The notes under the pieces were generated by a model. That model saw nothing but the letters and a program-made list of their open reading frames with translations, was not told the DNA's origin and made no database searches. From positions 3,162,001-3,226,000 of the forward strand of contig OZ252110.1 in NCBI GenBank assembly GCA_965248545.1: a stretch of 64,000 nt of DNA. The letters are read 5' to 3'. This document shows, one piece after another, positions 8,861 to 16,728 of this stretch. The stretch's first letter is position 1, and every line of letters starts with the position of its first letter. The DNA comes from Alteromonas_E sp965248545. Its GTDB lineage: Bacteria; Pseudomonadota; Gammaproteobacteria; Enterobacterales; Alteromonadaceae. The translations under genes and the position numbers were made by a program.

Positions 8861-9684
8861 TGAACGACAAAGTCACTGACCCGCTTTCACAACCCGTCCA
8901 ACAACCTTTACCGTTGGCGTTTGTGAATGGCGAGGCCGTGATTGAAAAGCCCGAAGACCTTTATATTCCGCCCGACGCGTTAGAAGTTATTCTAGAGTCG
9001 TTTGAGGGTCCGCTAGACTTATTGCTGTATCTGATCCGCAAACAGAAATTCGATATCGTCAACATGCCGGTGCTCCAAGTGACGCGTCAATATTTAGAGT
9101 ACGTCGATATGATGCAGGGTTTAAAGCTTGAACTTGCTGCTGAGTATCTGTTGATGGCTGCGACATTGGCTGAAATCAAATCGCGTCTATTGTTGCCAAA
9201 ACACGATAATGATGAAGCCGAAGAGTTGGATCCGCGTGCCGAACTTATACGCCGATTGAAGGAATATGAAGTAGTGAAGCAGGCCGCCGAGGAACTTGAC
9301 CTGTTACCGCGCATGGAGCGCGATCAGTTTAGTGCAGCAGCAGTTGCGGCCGAAGATGTAACACCGATTAAAATCATTCCACAAACAACTTTGAAAGAAT
9401 TGGTGATGGCGTTGCAAAGTGCGATGCAAAGAGCAAAGGCCTATGAACATCATCACATTGCGCCAGAGGCTCTATCAACTCGAGAGCGTATGGCCAATAT
9501 CATGCACGCACTTGATAGCAGCAATTATCTTACAATGAACGAGCTTTTCACACCTGAAGAGGGGCGAAGCGGCGCAGTTGTAACGTTTTTAGCCATTTTG
9601 GAATTGGTTAAAGAAGGATTAATCGATTGTGTCCAAGCGCAACCATATTCAAATATTCATGTGAAGCTGAAAAACGATGAATAA
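8860..9684 (+). CDS. scpA: Segregation and condensation protein A
   Basis: The kleisin subunit of the SMC-ScpAB complex, 274 residues. After a variable N-terminus of about 40 residues comes the classic FEGPLDLLLYLIRKQKFDI motif, followed by YLLMAATLAEIKSRLLLP. The C-terminal winged helix includes GAVVTFLAILELVKEGLI. It bridges the SMC heads in chromosome organisation. It overlaps scpB by 8 bases, and both partners are made from one message. No smc or mukB gene is in the window. Confidence 0.95.
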   Translation: MNDKVTDPLSQPVQQPLPLAFVNGEAVIEKPEDLYIPPDALEVILESFEGPLDLLLYLIRKQKFDIVNMPVLQVTRQYLEYVDMMQGLKLELAAEYLLMAATLAEIKSRLLLPKHDNDEAEELDPRAELIRRLKEYEVVKQAAEELDLLPRMERDQFSAAAVAAEDVTPIKIIPQTTLKELVMALQSAMQRAKAYEHHHIAPEALSTRERMANIMHALDSSNYLTMNELFTPEEGRSGAVVTFLAILELVKEGLIDCVQAQPYSNIHVKLKNDE

Positions 9685-10312
9685 AATTAACAATAGTCAG
9701 CTCAAACAGTTGGTAGAAGCCGCAATATTCGTTGCCGACGAACCGTTATCGAAAGAGCGAATGCAAGGTACAATCCTCAGCGATTTTAATGTTTCAACCC
9801 AGCAGTTAAACAAAATTCTGCATGAATTGACGGAAGATTATGCGGCTAGGGGCATCCAGCTACATCAATTAGCAAGCGGCTATAGTTTCCGTTCAAATGA
9901 TGCATTGAGCCCATTTTTATCTCGGTTATGGCAGGAGACTGCGCCGCGTTTTTCACGAGCGTTGTTGGAAACCTTGGCGCTAATAGCCTACCGTCAGCCG
10001 ATTACTCGCGGAGAAATTGAAGACGTTCGCGGTGTAGCTGTGAGTAGTAATATTATTCGGACCTTAACCGAGCGCGAGTGGGTTCGCGTCGTCGGTCACA
10101 AAGAAGTTCCGGGCCGACCTGCACTTTATGCTACGACTAATCGGTTTTTAGACTATTTTGGGTTAAAATCATTATCTGACTTGCCCACGGAAGATGCATT
10201 TGACGCACTTCTTGCTGAGGCAACTGAAGAACAAACGCCTGCAGCACCGGCAAATGACGACCCGCATGCACAGCAAGACACACAATCGACCAATAAAGAG
10301 CAACTGCATTAA
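9677..10312 (+). CDS. scpB: Segregation and condensation protein B
   Basis: A 211-residue protein made of two winged helices that dimerises and binds ScpA. Family motifs include LVEAAIFVADEPLS at the N-terminus and ALLETLALIAYRQPITRGEIEDVRGV followed by GRPALYATTNRFLDYFGL in the second domain. The last 35 residues are Ala/Glu/Gln-rich and probably disordered. Its start overlaps scpA and its TAATG junction overlaps rluB by one base. Confidence 0.95.
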   Translation: MNKINNSQLKQLVEAAIFVADEPLSKERMQGTILSDFNVSTQQLNKILHELTEDYAARGIQLHQLASGYSFRSNDALSPFLSRLWQETAPRFSRALLETLALIAYRQPITRGEIEDVRGVAVSSNIIRTLTEREWVRVVGHKEVPGRPALYATTNRFLDYFGLKSLSDLPTEDAFDALLAEATEEQTPAAPANDDPHAQQDTQSTNKEQLH

Positions 10313-11178
10313 TGAGTGAAAAATTACAGAAACTGTTGGCCAATTATGGACTTGGCTCGCGTCGAGAAATGGAAAAATGGATCGAACAAGGAAGAGTTTC
10401 TGTAGATGGAAAGGTCGCTACTTTAGGGGATCGGGCCTCTGCCACAGATCAAATCCGCGTGGATGGACGCGTTATCTCGGGTCTTAGTCAACCCTCTAAC
10501 TGCCGTGTATTGATGTATAACAAACCGGAAGGGGAGTTATGCAGTCGCAGTGATCCCGATGGTCGGCCTACAGTGTTTGACCGCCTACCAATGATCAAGC
10601 CTGGCCGCTGGATTGCAGTTGGTCGACTCGATATCAACACCTGTGGATTATTGTTATTTACTAACGATGGGGAGCTTGCCAACCGACTTATGCACCCGAG
10701 TCACGAGGTGGAGCGCGAGTATGCGGTAAGGGTGTTTGGCGATGTCAATACTGCTCATTTGAAAGCGCTGAAACACGGTGTAAAACTTGACGATGGAATG
10801 GCAAAATTTAATGACATCAAAGCCCGTCCAAAAGAAGATGAGAGCCTAAATCAGTGGTTCAACGTTACCTTATCAGAGGGGCGTAATCGCGAGGTTCGTC
10901 GCCTTTGGGAGTCGCAAGGTTTGCAAGTGAGTCGGTTGATTCGGGTACGTTATGGCGAGTTAGACCTTAAGAAACGTTTGCCTCAGGGAGCGTGGCTTGA
11001 ACTTGGCCTGGACGATATTAATGCGCTGCGTCAAATGGTAAAACTTGCTCCAGAAACGGAGAGCAAAGTTAACGAGCGAAGGAATCAGCTCGACCATGCA
11101 AGACTCTCACGAATGCGACGTTCGGTGAAGAAACACAAGCTTATCAAAGCCCGAGGCCACAAACTCAAACGCAAGTAA
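10312..11178 (+). CDS. rluB: 23S rRNA pseudouridine(2605) synthase
   Basis: This enzyme isomerises a uridine in helix 93 of 23S rRNA to pseudouridine. The N-terminal S4 RNA-binding domain (MSEKLQKLLANYGLGSRREMEK) is followed by the RsuA-family catalytic domain, with Asp107 in VGRLDINTCGLLLFT. EGRNREVRRLWESQGLQVSRLIRVRYG is also present. The C-terminus is a basic tail (about residues 245-288) rich in Lys and Arg, as expected for rRNA binding. Adjacency to scpB and yciO/rnm matches RluB better than RluE or RluF. Confidence 0.93.
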   Translation: MSEKLQKLLANYGLGSRREMEKWIEQGRVSVDGKVATLGDRASATDQIRVDGRVISGLSQPSNCRVLMYNKPEGELCSRSDPDGRPTVFDRLPMIKPGRWIAVGRLDINTCGLLLFTNDGELANRLMHPSHEVEREYAVRVFGDVNTAHLKALKHGVKLDDGMAKFNDIKARPKEDESLNQWFNVTLSEGRNREVRRLWESQGLQVSRLIRVRYGELDLKKRLPQGAWLELGLDDINALRQMVKLAPETESKVNERRNQLDHARLSRMRRSVKKHKLIKARGHKLKRK

Positions 11179-11220
11179 TGAGTAATCTGTCTACAAGTTG
11201 AGCTTGACGCTCGCTTTCAG

Positions 11221-11273
11221 AAGGACTTCGCTGCCGCCTACTAACGCTTTCGAACCGTTTGGCTGAAGTCCTT
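11221..11273 (+). repeat. Long-loop inverted repeat after rluB
   Basis: AAGGACTTC (11221-11229) is exactly complementary to GAAGTCCTT (11265-11273), with a 35-base loop and a short T run (TTTT from 11272). It could be the weak terminator of the rnm-yciO-scpAB-rluB operon. The rest of the 11179-11427 gap holds nothing recognised apart from an isolated CTGTCTAC that resembles half of the operators downstream. Confidence 0.45.
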
Positions 11274-11427
11274 TTATGCTCATTCATTGATGTTCTTCAG
11301 GTTCAGTTCGATGCTCAAGTCCTCTATTCAGCAGCGTTCTACCGTCTAGCATTACGCTCTTTTTACCCATTCATTTCTTGGAACTGCTTACCAATAAACG
11401 GCAGATGAACAAAAAAACGTCAAATAA

Positions 11428-11445
11428 GTAGACAGATCGTTCTAC
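11428..11445. promoter_or_regulatory. Palindromic operator, copy 1
   Basis: GTAGACAGATCGTTCTAC, an inverted repeat extended by AA/TT on either side. It is the first of four copies of the consensus GTAGACAGnnnnGTCTAC. The embedded TAGACA (11429-11434) can serve as a -35 element, with TAATCT (11453-11458) a weak -10 at 18 bp spacing. The layout suggests a repressor site of TetR type; the shape resembles the published NemR box family, but the regulator is not in the window. Confidence 0.7.
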
Positions 11446-11462
11446 TTGGTGCTAATCTAAGT

Positions 11463-11480
11463 GTAGACAGATTGTTCTAC
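11463..11480. promoter_or_regulatory. Palindromic operator, copy 2
   Basis: GTAGACAGATTGTTCTAC, differing from copy 1 at one base and starting 35 bp after it. It covers the expected transcription start of the following gene and ends only 3 bases before the chosen start codon, so a bound protein would block initiation. Confidence 0.7.
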
Positions 11481-11483
11481 CTG

Positions 11484-12572
11484 ATGTGGTTGTTTATGAT
11501 TGATCCAATTGCTGGCTACATAATTGAGGGACCTGCTCACTACGAGAGGCCCATGCCTTTGGCAAAACCCGTTTCACTGCCAAACGGACAATGTGTAATG
11601 CCCCAACACTATCTGCAATATCGAATGGATGAAAAAGCGTTAAGTGAAATTTTGTCTCATTGTGAGTGCTTTGATAACACTTTATGGTTTGCGAATAGTG
11701 AAGGAGAAGGGTTGTTTCTTCAGGTCGGTATCATCGGCCACGAAAATTACGATCGAGCACACAAACTCCGACCACGTAAAATTGTCTACGGTAGACGATG
11801 GCGCATAGAACAAAATACTCCAACTTCTGAAGTCGTACAAACCGCGTTTTTGGCGGTAGAAAAAGCACTTGAACATGAAGTACGTGAGTTGCTCACGATC
11901 GAACCCAATGGCTATGAAGGAAAACTCAGTGCGCCTTTCAGTTGCCATCAAGATATCTCCGTAATTGTCGCAACAATGCGTTCTTTAGCAGTTCGTGAAA
12001 CCAGCTGTCGATTTGACAATCTTCGAGCGTGTGCCAAGCGCATAATGTTTGGTCAACGCAATATCGAGGTTGCTTCTATTCTGAGTTACAAAGACAAATT
12101 TATTGTAGACGTAGCGCTTGGTACGCCACCGGTATATCGGCAAATGGAGAACGAGCTTCCAGAGTTTAACAATCTGTGTCTAACCCTAGTCTTGGACTCA
12201 CTTCAATCCAGTGTTTTCTTACACAGATTAATGGATGCGCTGATAGCAAAAAGCCGCCAACTGACTCGGGAAGCCTTCAAATTCAAAGGAGTCGCTCGCT
12301 TTAGTGAAAAACTCGATCCTGCTGAAGTTGCCAAGTTGTCGATTGACACGCGTCCATATGCGCGAGATAGACGAAATTCAGAGTTCACTGCGGTTTTTGA
12401 GAAACTAAACTATGACGCGGATGAAAGCAAAGTCCCGTACATAGGTACCGGGTATCTCGGGAATCAAAATCTAAAACGCATTGAAGCCGCAAGCGATTTA
12501 GAAGGCCATTTACCCAAACAAACACCAGTAGATAAAGCGCATATCGCGTCTGATCGGTCTCTTTCACTGTAA
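11484..12572 (+). CDS. Hypothetical protein under tandem operators
   Basis: An unrecognised protein of about 362 residues. No signal peptide or membrane helix is evident. The N-terminal third contains a conserved-looking run with three His, two Cys (SHCECFDN) and many aromatics; the middle has HENYDRAHKLRPRKIVYGRRWRIEQ; the C-terminal third is charged and lower in complexity. The start is uncertain: a TTG at 11472 lies inside operator 2, ATGs lie at 11484 and 11496, and none has a good Shine-Dalgarno. I took 11484 as the first ATG beyond the operator. It is monocistronic, closed by a terminator at 12616. The shared operators tie it to the pagL-SDR unit downstream, but no function can be assigned. 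Confidence 0.7.
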   Translation: MWLFMIDPIAGYIIEGPAHYERPMPLAKPVSLPNGQCVMPQHYLQYRMDEKALSEILSHCECFDNTLWFANSEGEGLFLQVGIIGHENYDRAHKLRPRKIVYGRRWRIEQNTPTSEVVQTAFLAVEKALEHEVRELLTIEPNGYEGKLSAPFSCHQDISVIVATMRSLAVRETSCRFDNLRACAKRIMFGQRNIEVASILSYKDKFIVDVALGTPPVYRQMENELPEFNNLCLTLVLDSLQSSVFLHRLMDALIAKSRQLTREAFKFKGVARFSEKLDPAEVAKLSIDTRPYARDRRNSEFTAVFEKLNYDADESKVPYIGTGYLGNQNLKRIEAASDLEGHLPKQTPVDKAHIASDRSLSL

Positions 12573-12615
12573 CGATTTTTATTTGGCGAAACCTCCCAAC
12601 CCTTCGCTGTCTTTA

Positions 12616-12646
12616 GGCCCGATACTTTTTGTTCGGGCTTTTTTTT
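12616..12646 (+). terminator. Rho-independent terminator of the 362-aa gene
   Basis: GCCCGA (12617-12622) pairs with TCGGGC (12633-12638), and a run of eight T follows. It separates the hypothetical gene from the operator pair at 12721. Confidence 0.9.
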
Positions 12647-12720
12647 GTCTGAATTTTTTATGTTTTTTAATCACTTATAACTTTTTATGCATTGATTTAA
12701 TGATCTGATCTTAGTAATGG

Positions 12721-12738
12721 GTAGACAGAGTGGTCTAC
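12721..12738. promoter_or_regulatory. Palindromic operator, copy 3
   Basis: GTAGACAGAGTGGTCTAC, the third copy. Its TAGACA (12722-12727) lies 17 bp before TTTAAT (12745-12750), together a good sigma-70 promoter (5/6 match at each hexamer) whose -35 is inside the operator. Confidence 0.75.
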
Positions 12739-12750
12739 TCGATCTTTAAT

Positions 12751-12768
12751 GTAGACAGGTCTGTCTAC
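12751..12768. promoter_or_regulatory. Palindromic operator, copy 4
   Basis: GTAGACAGGTCTGTCTAC, the most symmetric of the four copies, starting 30 bp after copy 3 and directly after the -10 hexamer. Copies 3 and 4 together bracket the promoter of the pagL-SDR unit. Confidence 0.75.
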
Positions 12769-12865
12769 TGACGTGTTTGGTTGGCAGTCAAAAGAGGCCA
12801 GTTTGCAGTCGTGCCTTCGTGTAAATGCCATAGCTGTGCTTATGGCCGCTAGAGAGGAACTGAAG

Positions 12866-13396
12866 ATGTCTGTGTATCGTTATATTGTCTTGTTATTGAG
12901 TGTTGTATCCAGTGTAACAACGATGGCCAAAGATTGGAGCTATTCGGTGGATTACATTCGCGGGGAAGGGGATGTTGAAGGGGTTAAGCTAGCGGTTCAA
13001 TACCACACTGATTGGCTTAAAACTTATAGTGACAAATGGAATCTATACTTCGAATCGAGTATCAATACATGGGAGTATGGTGCGCCGAATCGACATGATA
13101 CCAATTTTGTTTTAGCGTTATCTCCAGTATTTGAATATCCGCTGGGGTATTGGGGTAATCAACTTTGGCTAGTTGAAGCAGGAATTGGTATCTCTCTACT
13201 CGATGACACAACTTTCGCTGGTAAAGACGTTAGTACGCATTATCAATTTGAAGATCGCATTGGTATAGCAACGTTGTTTGGCGCTCACGATCAACACAAA
13301 GTGACATTGCGCTATTTTCATTATTCGAATGCTGGTTTTAAGAAACCAAACCCAGGATTGGACTTCGTTGCGCTATCCTATACCCAGTATTTTTAA
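12866..13396 (+). CDS. PagL-like lipid A 3-O-deacylase
   Basis: A 176-residue outer-membrane beta-barrel protein of the PagL/acyloxyacyl hydrolase family, which removes the 3-O-linked acyl chain from lipid A. MSVYRYIVLLLSVVSSVTTMA is a signal peptide, with cleavage likely after TMA. The catalytic region RYFHYSNAGFKKPNPGLD supplies His152 and Ser154. By spacing, the PagL catalytic Glu corresponds to Asp166 here, a conservative change. The protein ends with aromatic YTQYF, typical of a barrel C-terminus. An open frame reaches back to 12773, but the ATG at 12866 has a GAGAGG site 8 bases upstream and starts the signal peptide. It is transcribed from the operator-bracketed promoter, with an SDR gene 58 bp downstream. 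Confidence 0.82.
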   Translation: MSVYRYIVLLLSVVSSVTTMAKDWSYSVDYIRGEGDVEGVKLAVQYHTDWLKTYSDKWNLYFESSINTWEYGAPNRHDTNFVLALSPVFEYPLGYWGNQLWLVEAGIGISLLDDTTFAGKDVSTHYQFEDRIGIATLFGAHDQHKVTLRYFHYSNAGFKKPNPGLDFVALSYTQYF

Positions 13397-13454
13397 ACGT
13401 CGTCCGGTCCTGAATTCGGGAGTCTTTCGGTATCGATGAAAGGAAGAGTTAAAC

Positions 13455-14186
13455 ATGGCTAAAGTCGTTATTGTTACTGGTGCGAGTCGTGGGATTGGTG
13501 CCTCCACCGCAATCCAGTTGGGCAAACAAGGTTATAGCGTTGTAGTGAATTACCTAAACGATCAATCCAGTGCCAAATCGGTCGCAGAGGCAATTATTGC
13601 TGCGGGTGGCAACGCCATTATTTCACGCGCGGATGTATCTTCAGAGGCAGATGTCAAAAGTCTATTCGTTAGTGCTAATGAAACCTTTGGGGCGGTGACA
13701 CATTTGGTCAACAATGTGGGAGTACTTTTTGAAAAAACAGATTTGGCTGGAATTAGTGCAGAGCGTTTTACGAGAGTGATGGCTAGCAACGTTCTAAGTG
13801 CGTTTCTATGTAGTCGCGAGTTTGTGCAGCAAAATGGCGTTGGTGGCTCCATCGTGAATGTCTCTTCTGCTGCTGCTAAAACGGGTTCCCCATTTGAGTA
13901 TCTTGACTATGCGGCCTCCAAAGGCGCCATGGACGCTTTCACGAAGGGCCTGTCGATTGAACTGGCTGCCAAAAACATCCGAGTAAACGCAGTCAGGCCT
14001 GGTTTTATTAAAACCGACATACACGCGGATGGCGGCGAGCCAGATCGGGTCCAGCGACTTGCGCCAGAAATCCCTTTGCGCAGAGGTGGTGAAGCGCAGG
14101 AAGTCGCAAATGCCATTTGCTGGTTACTTTCTGACGATGCATCGTTCGTGACGGGTTCATTTGTCGACGTGGCGGGTGGTAAATAA
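13455..14186 (+). CDS. Short-chain dehydrogenase/reductase
   Basis: A classical SDR of 243 residues. The cofactor motif TGASRGIG is at 8-15, NNVG at 86-89 replaces the usual NNAG, and the catalytic residues are Ser138, Tyr152 and Lys156 (YAASKGAMDAF). Lys/Arg-poor residues after beta-2 (VNYLND) leave the NAD/NADP preference open. It resembles 3-oxoacyl-ACP reductase or glucose 1-dehydrogenase-like enzymes acting on small carbonyls. A good ribosome site (AAAGGAAGAG) precedes the ATG. It is the second gene of the operator-controlled unit with the PagL-like gene. The substrate is unknown. Confidence 0.85.
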   Translation: MAKVVIVTGASRGIGASTAIQLGKQGYSVVVNYLNDQSSAKSVAEAIIAAGGNAIISRADVSSEADVKSLFVSANETFGAVTHLVNNVGVLFEKTDLAGISAERFTRVMASNVLSAFLCSREFVQQNGVGGSIVNVSSAAAKTGSPFEYLDYAASKGAMDAFTKGLSIELAAKNIRVNAVRPGFIKTDIHADGGEPDRVQRLAPEIPLRRGGEAQEVANAICWLLSDDASFVTGSFVDVAGGK

Positions 14187-14351
14187 GTCGGATTGAGATC
14201 GTCATCTGTTCATTCAAAACCTGAACCGAGGGACAGTTTTTCCCGCACATGATGGATCTGTATTTATTTTGCTAGATACTTGACCTTAACCTCACTCAAG
14301 CCTTTAGTCTTTTGGTGTTTTACACAAACGTAAAGATGAAGGGACAATCAA

Positions 14352-14810
14352 ATGAGCTAGAAGTGGTTAGGTGAGACCGCAATACTGGATTTTTCGAGTG
14401 GGACAATTCAGCACTTGATAGAAAGCCGGCAATGGCAAAGTCTCGAAACGTATTTTACATCGTTGGGTTGAGGTTAATTATCGAGGTCGATGGCTCAACC
14501 TTGAAGGCTTTATTTTCGACGCAGACTATATTGCATCGATTCAATCCAGATATAGTCGCAGTAGCGTGAGTTTTTGTGGCTATGGAATTGCAACTGCATG
14601 TTTGCGTAATCCAAATGTTGAGTGGCAAGGGCAGTCAACCTATATTCAAAAACAGGGAATTGTTGACGACTTTGGAATTTTTGATGACCCCGATCATGTT
14701 TACCGGCTGCATGGAACAAATCTACGCGGTTTTAAACGAATTTTTATGCGTACATCGGTCGACACATAGTCAACTGGAATGTTAATCGCATCCGCCAAAG
14801 AATGAGATAA
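14352..14810 (+). pseudogene. Decayed transglutaminase-like gene
   Basis: The remains of one gene are spread over frames. From the ATG at 14352 (AAGGGA ribosome site before it) the frame reads MS-stop-KWLGETAILDFSSGTIQHLIE, the usual N-terminus of a bacterial transglutaminase-like family, with a TAG as codon 3. Near 14440-14455 the frame changes and resumes with KVSKRILHRWVEVNYRG, so about 60-70 codons including the catalytic Cys region appear deleted. It continues through EGFIFDADYIASIQ and FCGYGIATACL to about 14745. There one T missing from a T run shifts the frame again; the last part reads GRHIVNWNVNRIRQRMR and ends at 14810. Three independent lesions make this a true pseudogene rather than a sequencing error. 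Confidence 0.8.
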
Positions 14811-14826
14811 ATAGGGACTCAGTAAA

Positions 14827-15240
14827 ATGCATTATTTATCAGTTATTCTGCTTCTTAAGATAATGGCAACCGTGCTGTTCTGGAGCATACCCTTATTGTT
14901 TTTTCCTGATTTTTTGTTCACCGCCTTGGATTTCCCGACACAGCCTCACTATATGTTCGTCAGGTTGCTGGGCCTCGCATATGCTGTGCTGTGTCTGGGC
15001 TATGGGTTTGCTTTACAAGCCTCTTTACAGGGGCGCAGGTTGATGGGGCCTATCTGGGTTGGGGTCGTCAGTAACGGCGGTGCATTCATCCTATTAGTCA
15101 CTTATGGTTTAGCTGGGTATTGGGCTGAATGGCCAATGATGCTTCGAGTGATTGCATGGGGGTCTGTCATTGCGACGTTAATTATTGCTCTTGGATTGAT
15201 ACGCTACGGCGTTTTCGGCCACCAACCCAAGGTAGAGTAG
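14827..15240 (+). CDS. Small four-helix membrane protein
   Basis: A 137-residue hydrophobic protein with four predicted membrane helices: about 5-30, 42-65, 75-95 and 105-125. The short loop LQGRRLMG is positively charged, which suggests it faces the cytoplasm. I do not recognise a specific family; the fold outline is like small membrane proteins of unknown function. It starts 17 bp after the transglutaminase remnant and may once have been cotranscribed with it. It converges with the VNGD-repeat lipoprotein gene. Confidence 0.7.
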   Translation: MHYLSVILLLKIMATVLFWSIPLLFFPDFLFTALDFPTQPHYMFVRLLGLAYAVLCLGYGFALQASLQGRRLMGPIWVGVVSNGGAFILLVTYGLAGYWAEWPMMLRVIAWGSVIATLIIALGLIRYGVFGHQPKVE

Positions 15241-15301
15241 TATTATTGAGTACTCTCGAATCTAGCTGTTAGTGCTCGCTGGTATTGCAGTTGTTGTTAA
15301 G

Positions 15302-15333
15302 TCAGCGAGTACAACCGGTGGTTTACTCGCTGA
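15302..15333. terminator. Bidirectional hairpin between convergent genes
   Basis: TCAGCGAGTA (15302-15311) and TACTCGCTGA (15324-15333) form a perfect 10-bp stem that extends inward through AACC/GGTT. It sits between the stop codons of two convergent genes. T tracts are weak on both strands, so termination is inferred from place and stem strength. Confidence 0.6.
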
Positions 15334-15350
15334 TTTCTAATCCGAACGCA

Positions 15351-16013
15351 TTATTCGCCGAAGCGATGTTGTACTTTCTCGAGTAGTGCCGGATTTTCTA
15401 TGTTGAGGTTGACAGGCCTCTCTAAAATAATTTGGCCGTCTACAGTCGAGTCCGCGTCAATTGTAAGGGTTGGGGGAGTGCCCCAATTGCGCTTTGAGCC
15501 ATTGCTGTCGCGATAAACCAAATCGCCGGCTATGTGGCTTGAACGGGTCAAACTGATATCACCATTGTTGGTCACGACGTCGAGTGTTACATGAGTTGCG
15601 ACCAGAGATATATCACCGTTCACATTGCTAACATCACCATTGATACGGCCGTGCTCGTCTACCTCAATGTCACCATTGACAGAACTGATCCCTGATTCGC
15701 TTTCAAAATGCTGTCCTATTTCTATTTCGCCGTTGACGACGCTAATTGAACGCACTACCACGTGGTCGCCGATCTCTACATCGCCATTCACCGTATCAAC
15801 CGTGCGGGCGATGACATTGTCTTCAAGTTCGACATCACCATTTACCGACGACACGTCATTGACAGATTTTCCAGCTGAAACCGACACATCTCCAAATAAA
15901 CTGCTAACACCACCGCCCGAGTCACTCGAGTGGCCGCCGCCAACGTGGATAACACAACCTGACAACGCGATAACAAGTGGAGTTACGATTAGTGCTTTTG
16001 AAACTGACTTCAT
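15351..16013 (-). CDS. Lipoprotein with VNGD repeats (putative adhesin-like beta-helix)
   Basis: A 220-residue predicted lipoprotein. MKSVSKALIVTPLVIALSGC gives a lipobox with Cys20, followed by a Gly/His/Ser linker. Residues about 45-165 hold six to seven repeats of roughly 20 residues built on S-x-V-N-G-D-V-E-I, with the last ones degraded to TNNGDISL. This pattern is typical of right-handed beta-helix or DUF4097-type putative adhesins. An open frame reaches to 16070, but the ATG at 16013 starts the signal peptide and has AAGGAA 10 bases before it. It stands alone on its strand. The function is unknown; it is probably in the outer membrane or periplasm. Confidence 0.8.
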   Translation of the reverse strand: MKSVSKALIVTPLVIALSGCVIHVGGGHSSDSGGGVSSLFGDVSVSAGKSVNDVSSVNGDVELEDNVIARTVDTVNGDVEIGDHVVVRSISVVNGEIEIGQHFESESGISSVNGDIEVDEHGRINGDVSNVNGDISLVATHVTLDVVTNNGDISLTRSSHIAGDLVYRDSNGSKRNWGTPPTLTIDADSTVDGQIILERPVNLNIENPALLEKVQHRFGE

Positions 16014-16196
16014 TTTTATGTAATTCCTTATAGATAAACTTTGTATGTCCAAGCAGTTACTATGCCACATGAATTAATTGTTTAATTTCATATAGATATA
16101 GTCCATCGCGACTGGCTAGAGAGCAAGGTGGTGAAGAATAACGTTAATGATTGGTGAATTTGACCAAGTGGATTTTGGCCTCTTCGCGTAACTAGC

Positions 16197-16547
16197 CTAT
16201 TGGTCGAGTGGGGTCATGAATTCTTCGGACAGCTCGAAATCACCGTCAACACTGGCGATCTTATTGTCTTCAAAGTTGATAACGAGAGACTTTCGGAAGT
16301 CATCACCGCGTTTCTTCATACCGCGTTTCATATCATAAACGTAATACCAAGTGTCATGGTCAAAAGAGTCTTGCACGACAGGATGACCTAACACAAAAAT
16401 AACCTGGTCTTTGTTCATGCCGATACGAAGTTTTTCAACATCGCGCTCGTCTAGGAAATTGCCTTGTGGGACGTCAATGCGATAGATCCAATTTGAACAA
16501 CCAGATAACAGAGTAGCAATGACTAAAGAAACAGCTAAAAACTTCAT
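16197..16547 (-). CDS. bamE: Outer membrane assembly lipoprotein BamE
   Basis: A SmpA/OmlA-family lipoprotein, part of the BAM complex that inserts beta-barrels. The signal peptide MKFLAVSLVIATLLSGC puts the lipidated Cys at 17. The BamE core follows: VPQGNFLDERDVEKLRIGMNKDQVIFVLGHPVVQDSFDHDTWYYVYD. The ATG at 16547 was chosen because TAAGG lies 5 bases upstream; the longer frame would need a TTG at 16574. It lies downstream of recN on the same strand, the order seen in E. coli. Length is normal. Confidence 0.93.
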   Translation of the reverse strand: MKFLAVSLVIATLLSGCSNWIYRIDVPQGNFLDERDVEKLRIGMNKDQVIFVLGHPVVQDSFDHDTWYYVYDMKRGMKKRGDDFRKSLVINFEDNKIASVDGDFELSEEFMTPLDQ

Positions 16548-16692
16548 GCGAGCCTTACAATTAAACAAATTCAAATACCTTTACGCGAGATTTGACCCGC
16601 GTAACAAATTAGCTGTGAATGCTAACTCAGCAATGTATGACCAATCAATCATTAATTAGTTCTATTCAACACGGTAAATTGTAAAGTTAAGA

Positions 16693-16717
16693 GAGCCTAG
16701 GTATTTGGTTTAGGCTC
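16693..16717 (-). terminator. Hairpin downstream of recN
   Basis: GAGCCTA (16693-16699) and TAGGCTC (16711-16717) form a stem just after the recN stop. The following minus-strand sequence TCTTAAC is only partly U-rich, so it is a weak terminator candidate. Confidence 0.4.
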
Positions 16718-16728
16718 AGCTCGGCTAA

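Noticed and set aside
15625..16023. A plus-strand open frame opposite the VNGD lipoprotein
   Set aside because: Ser/Thr/Pro-rich mirror of the repeat gene on the other strand; no start signal.
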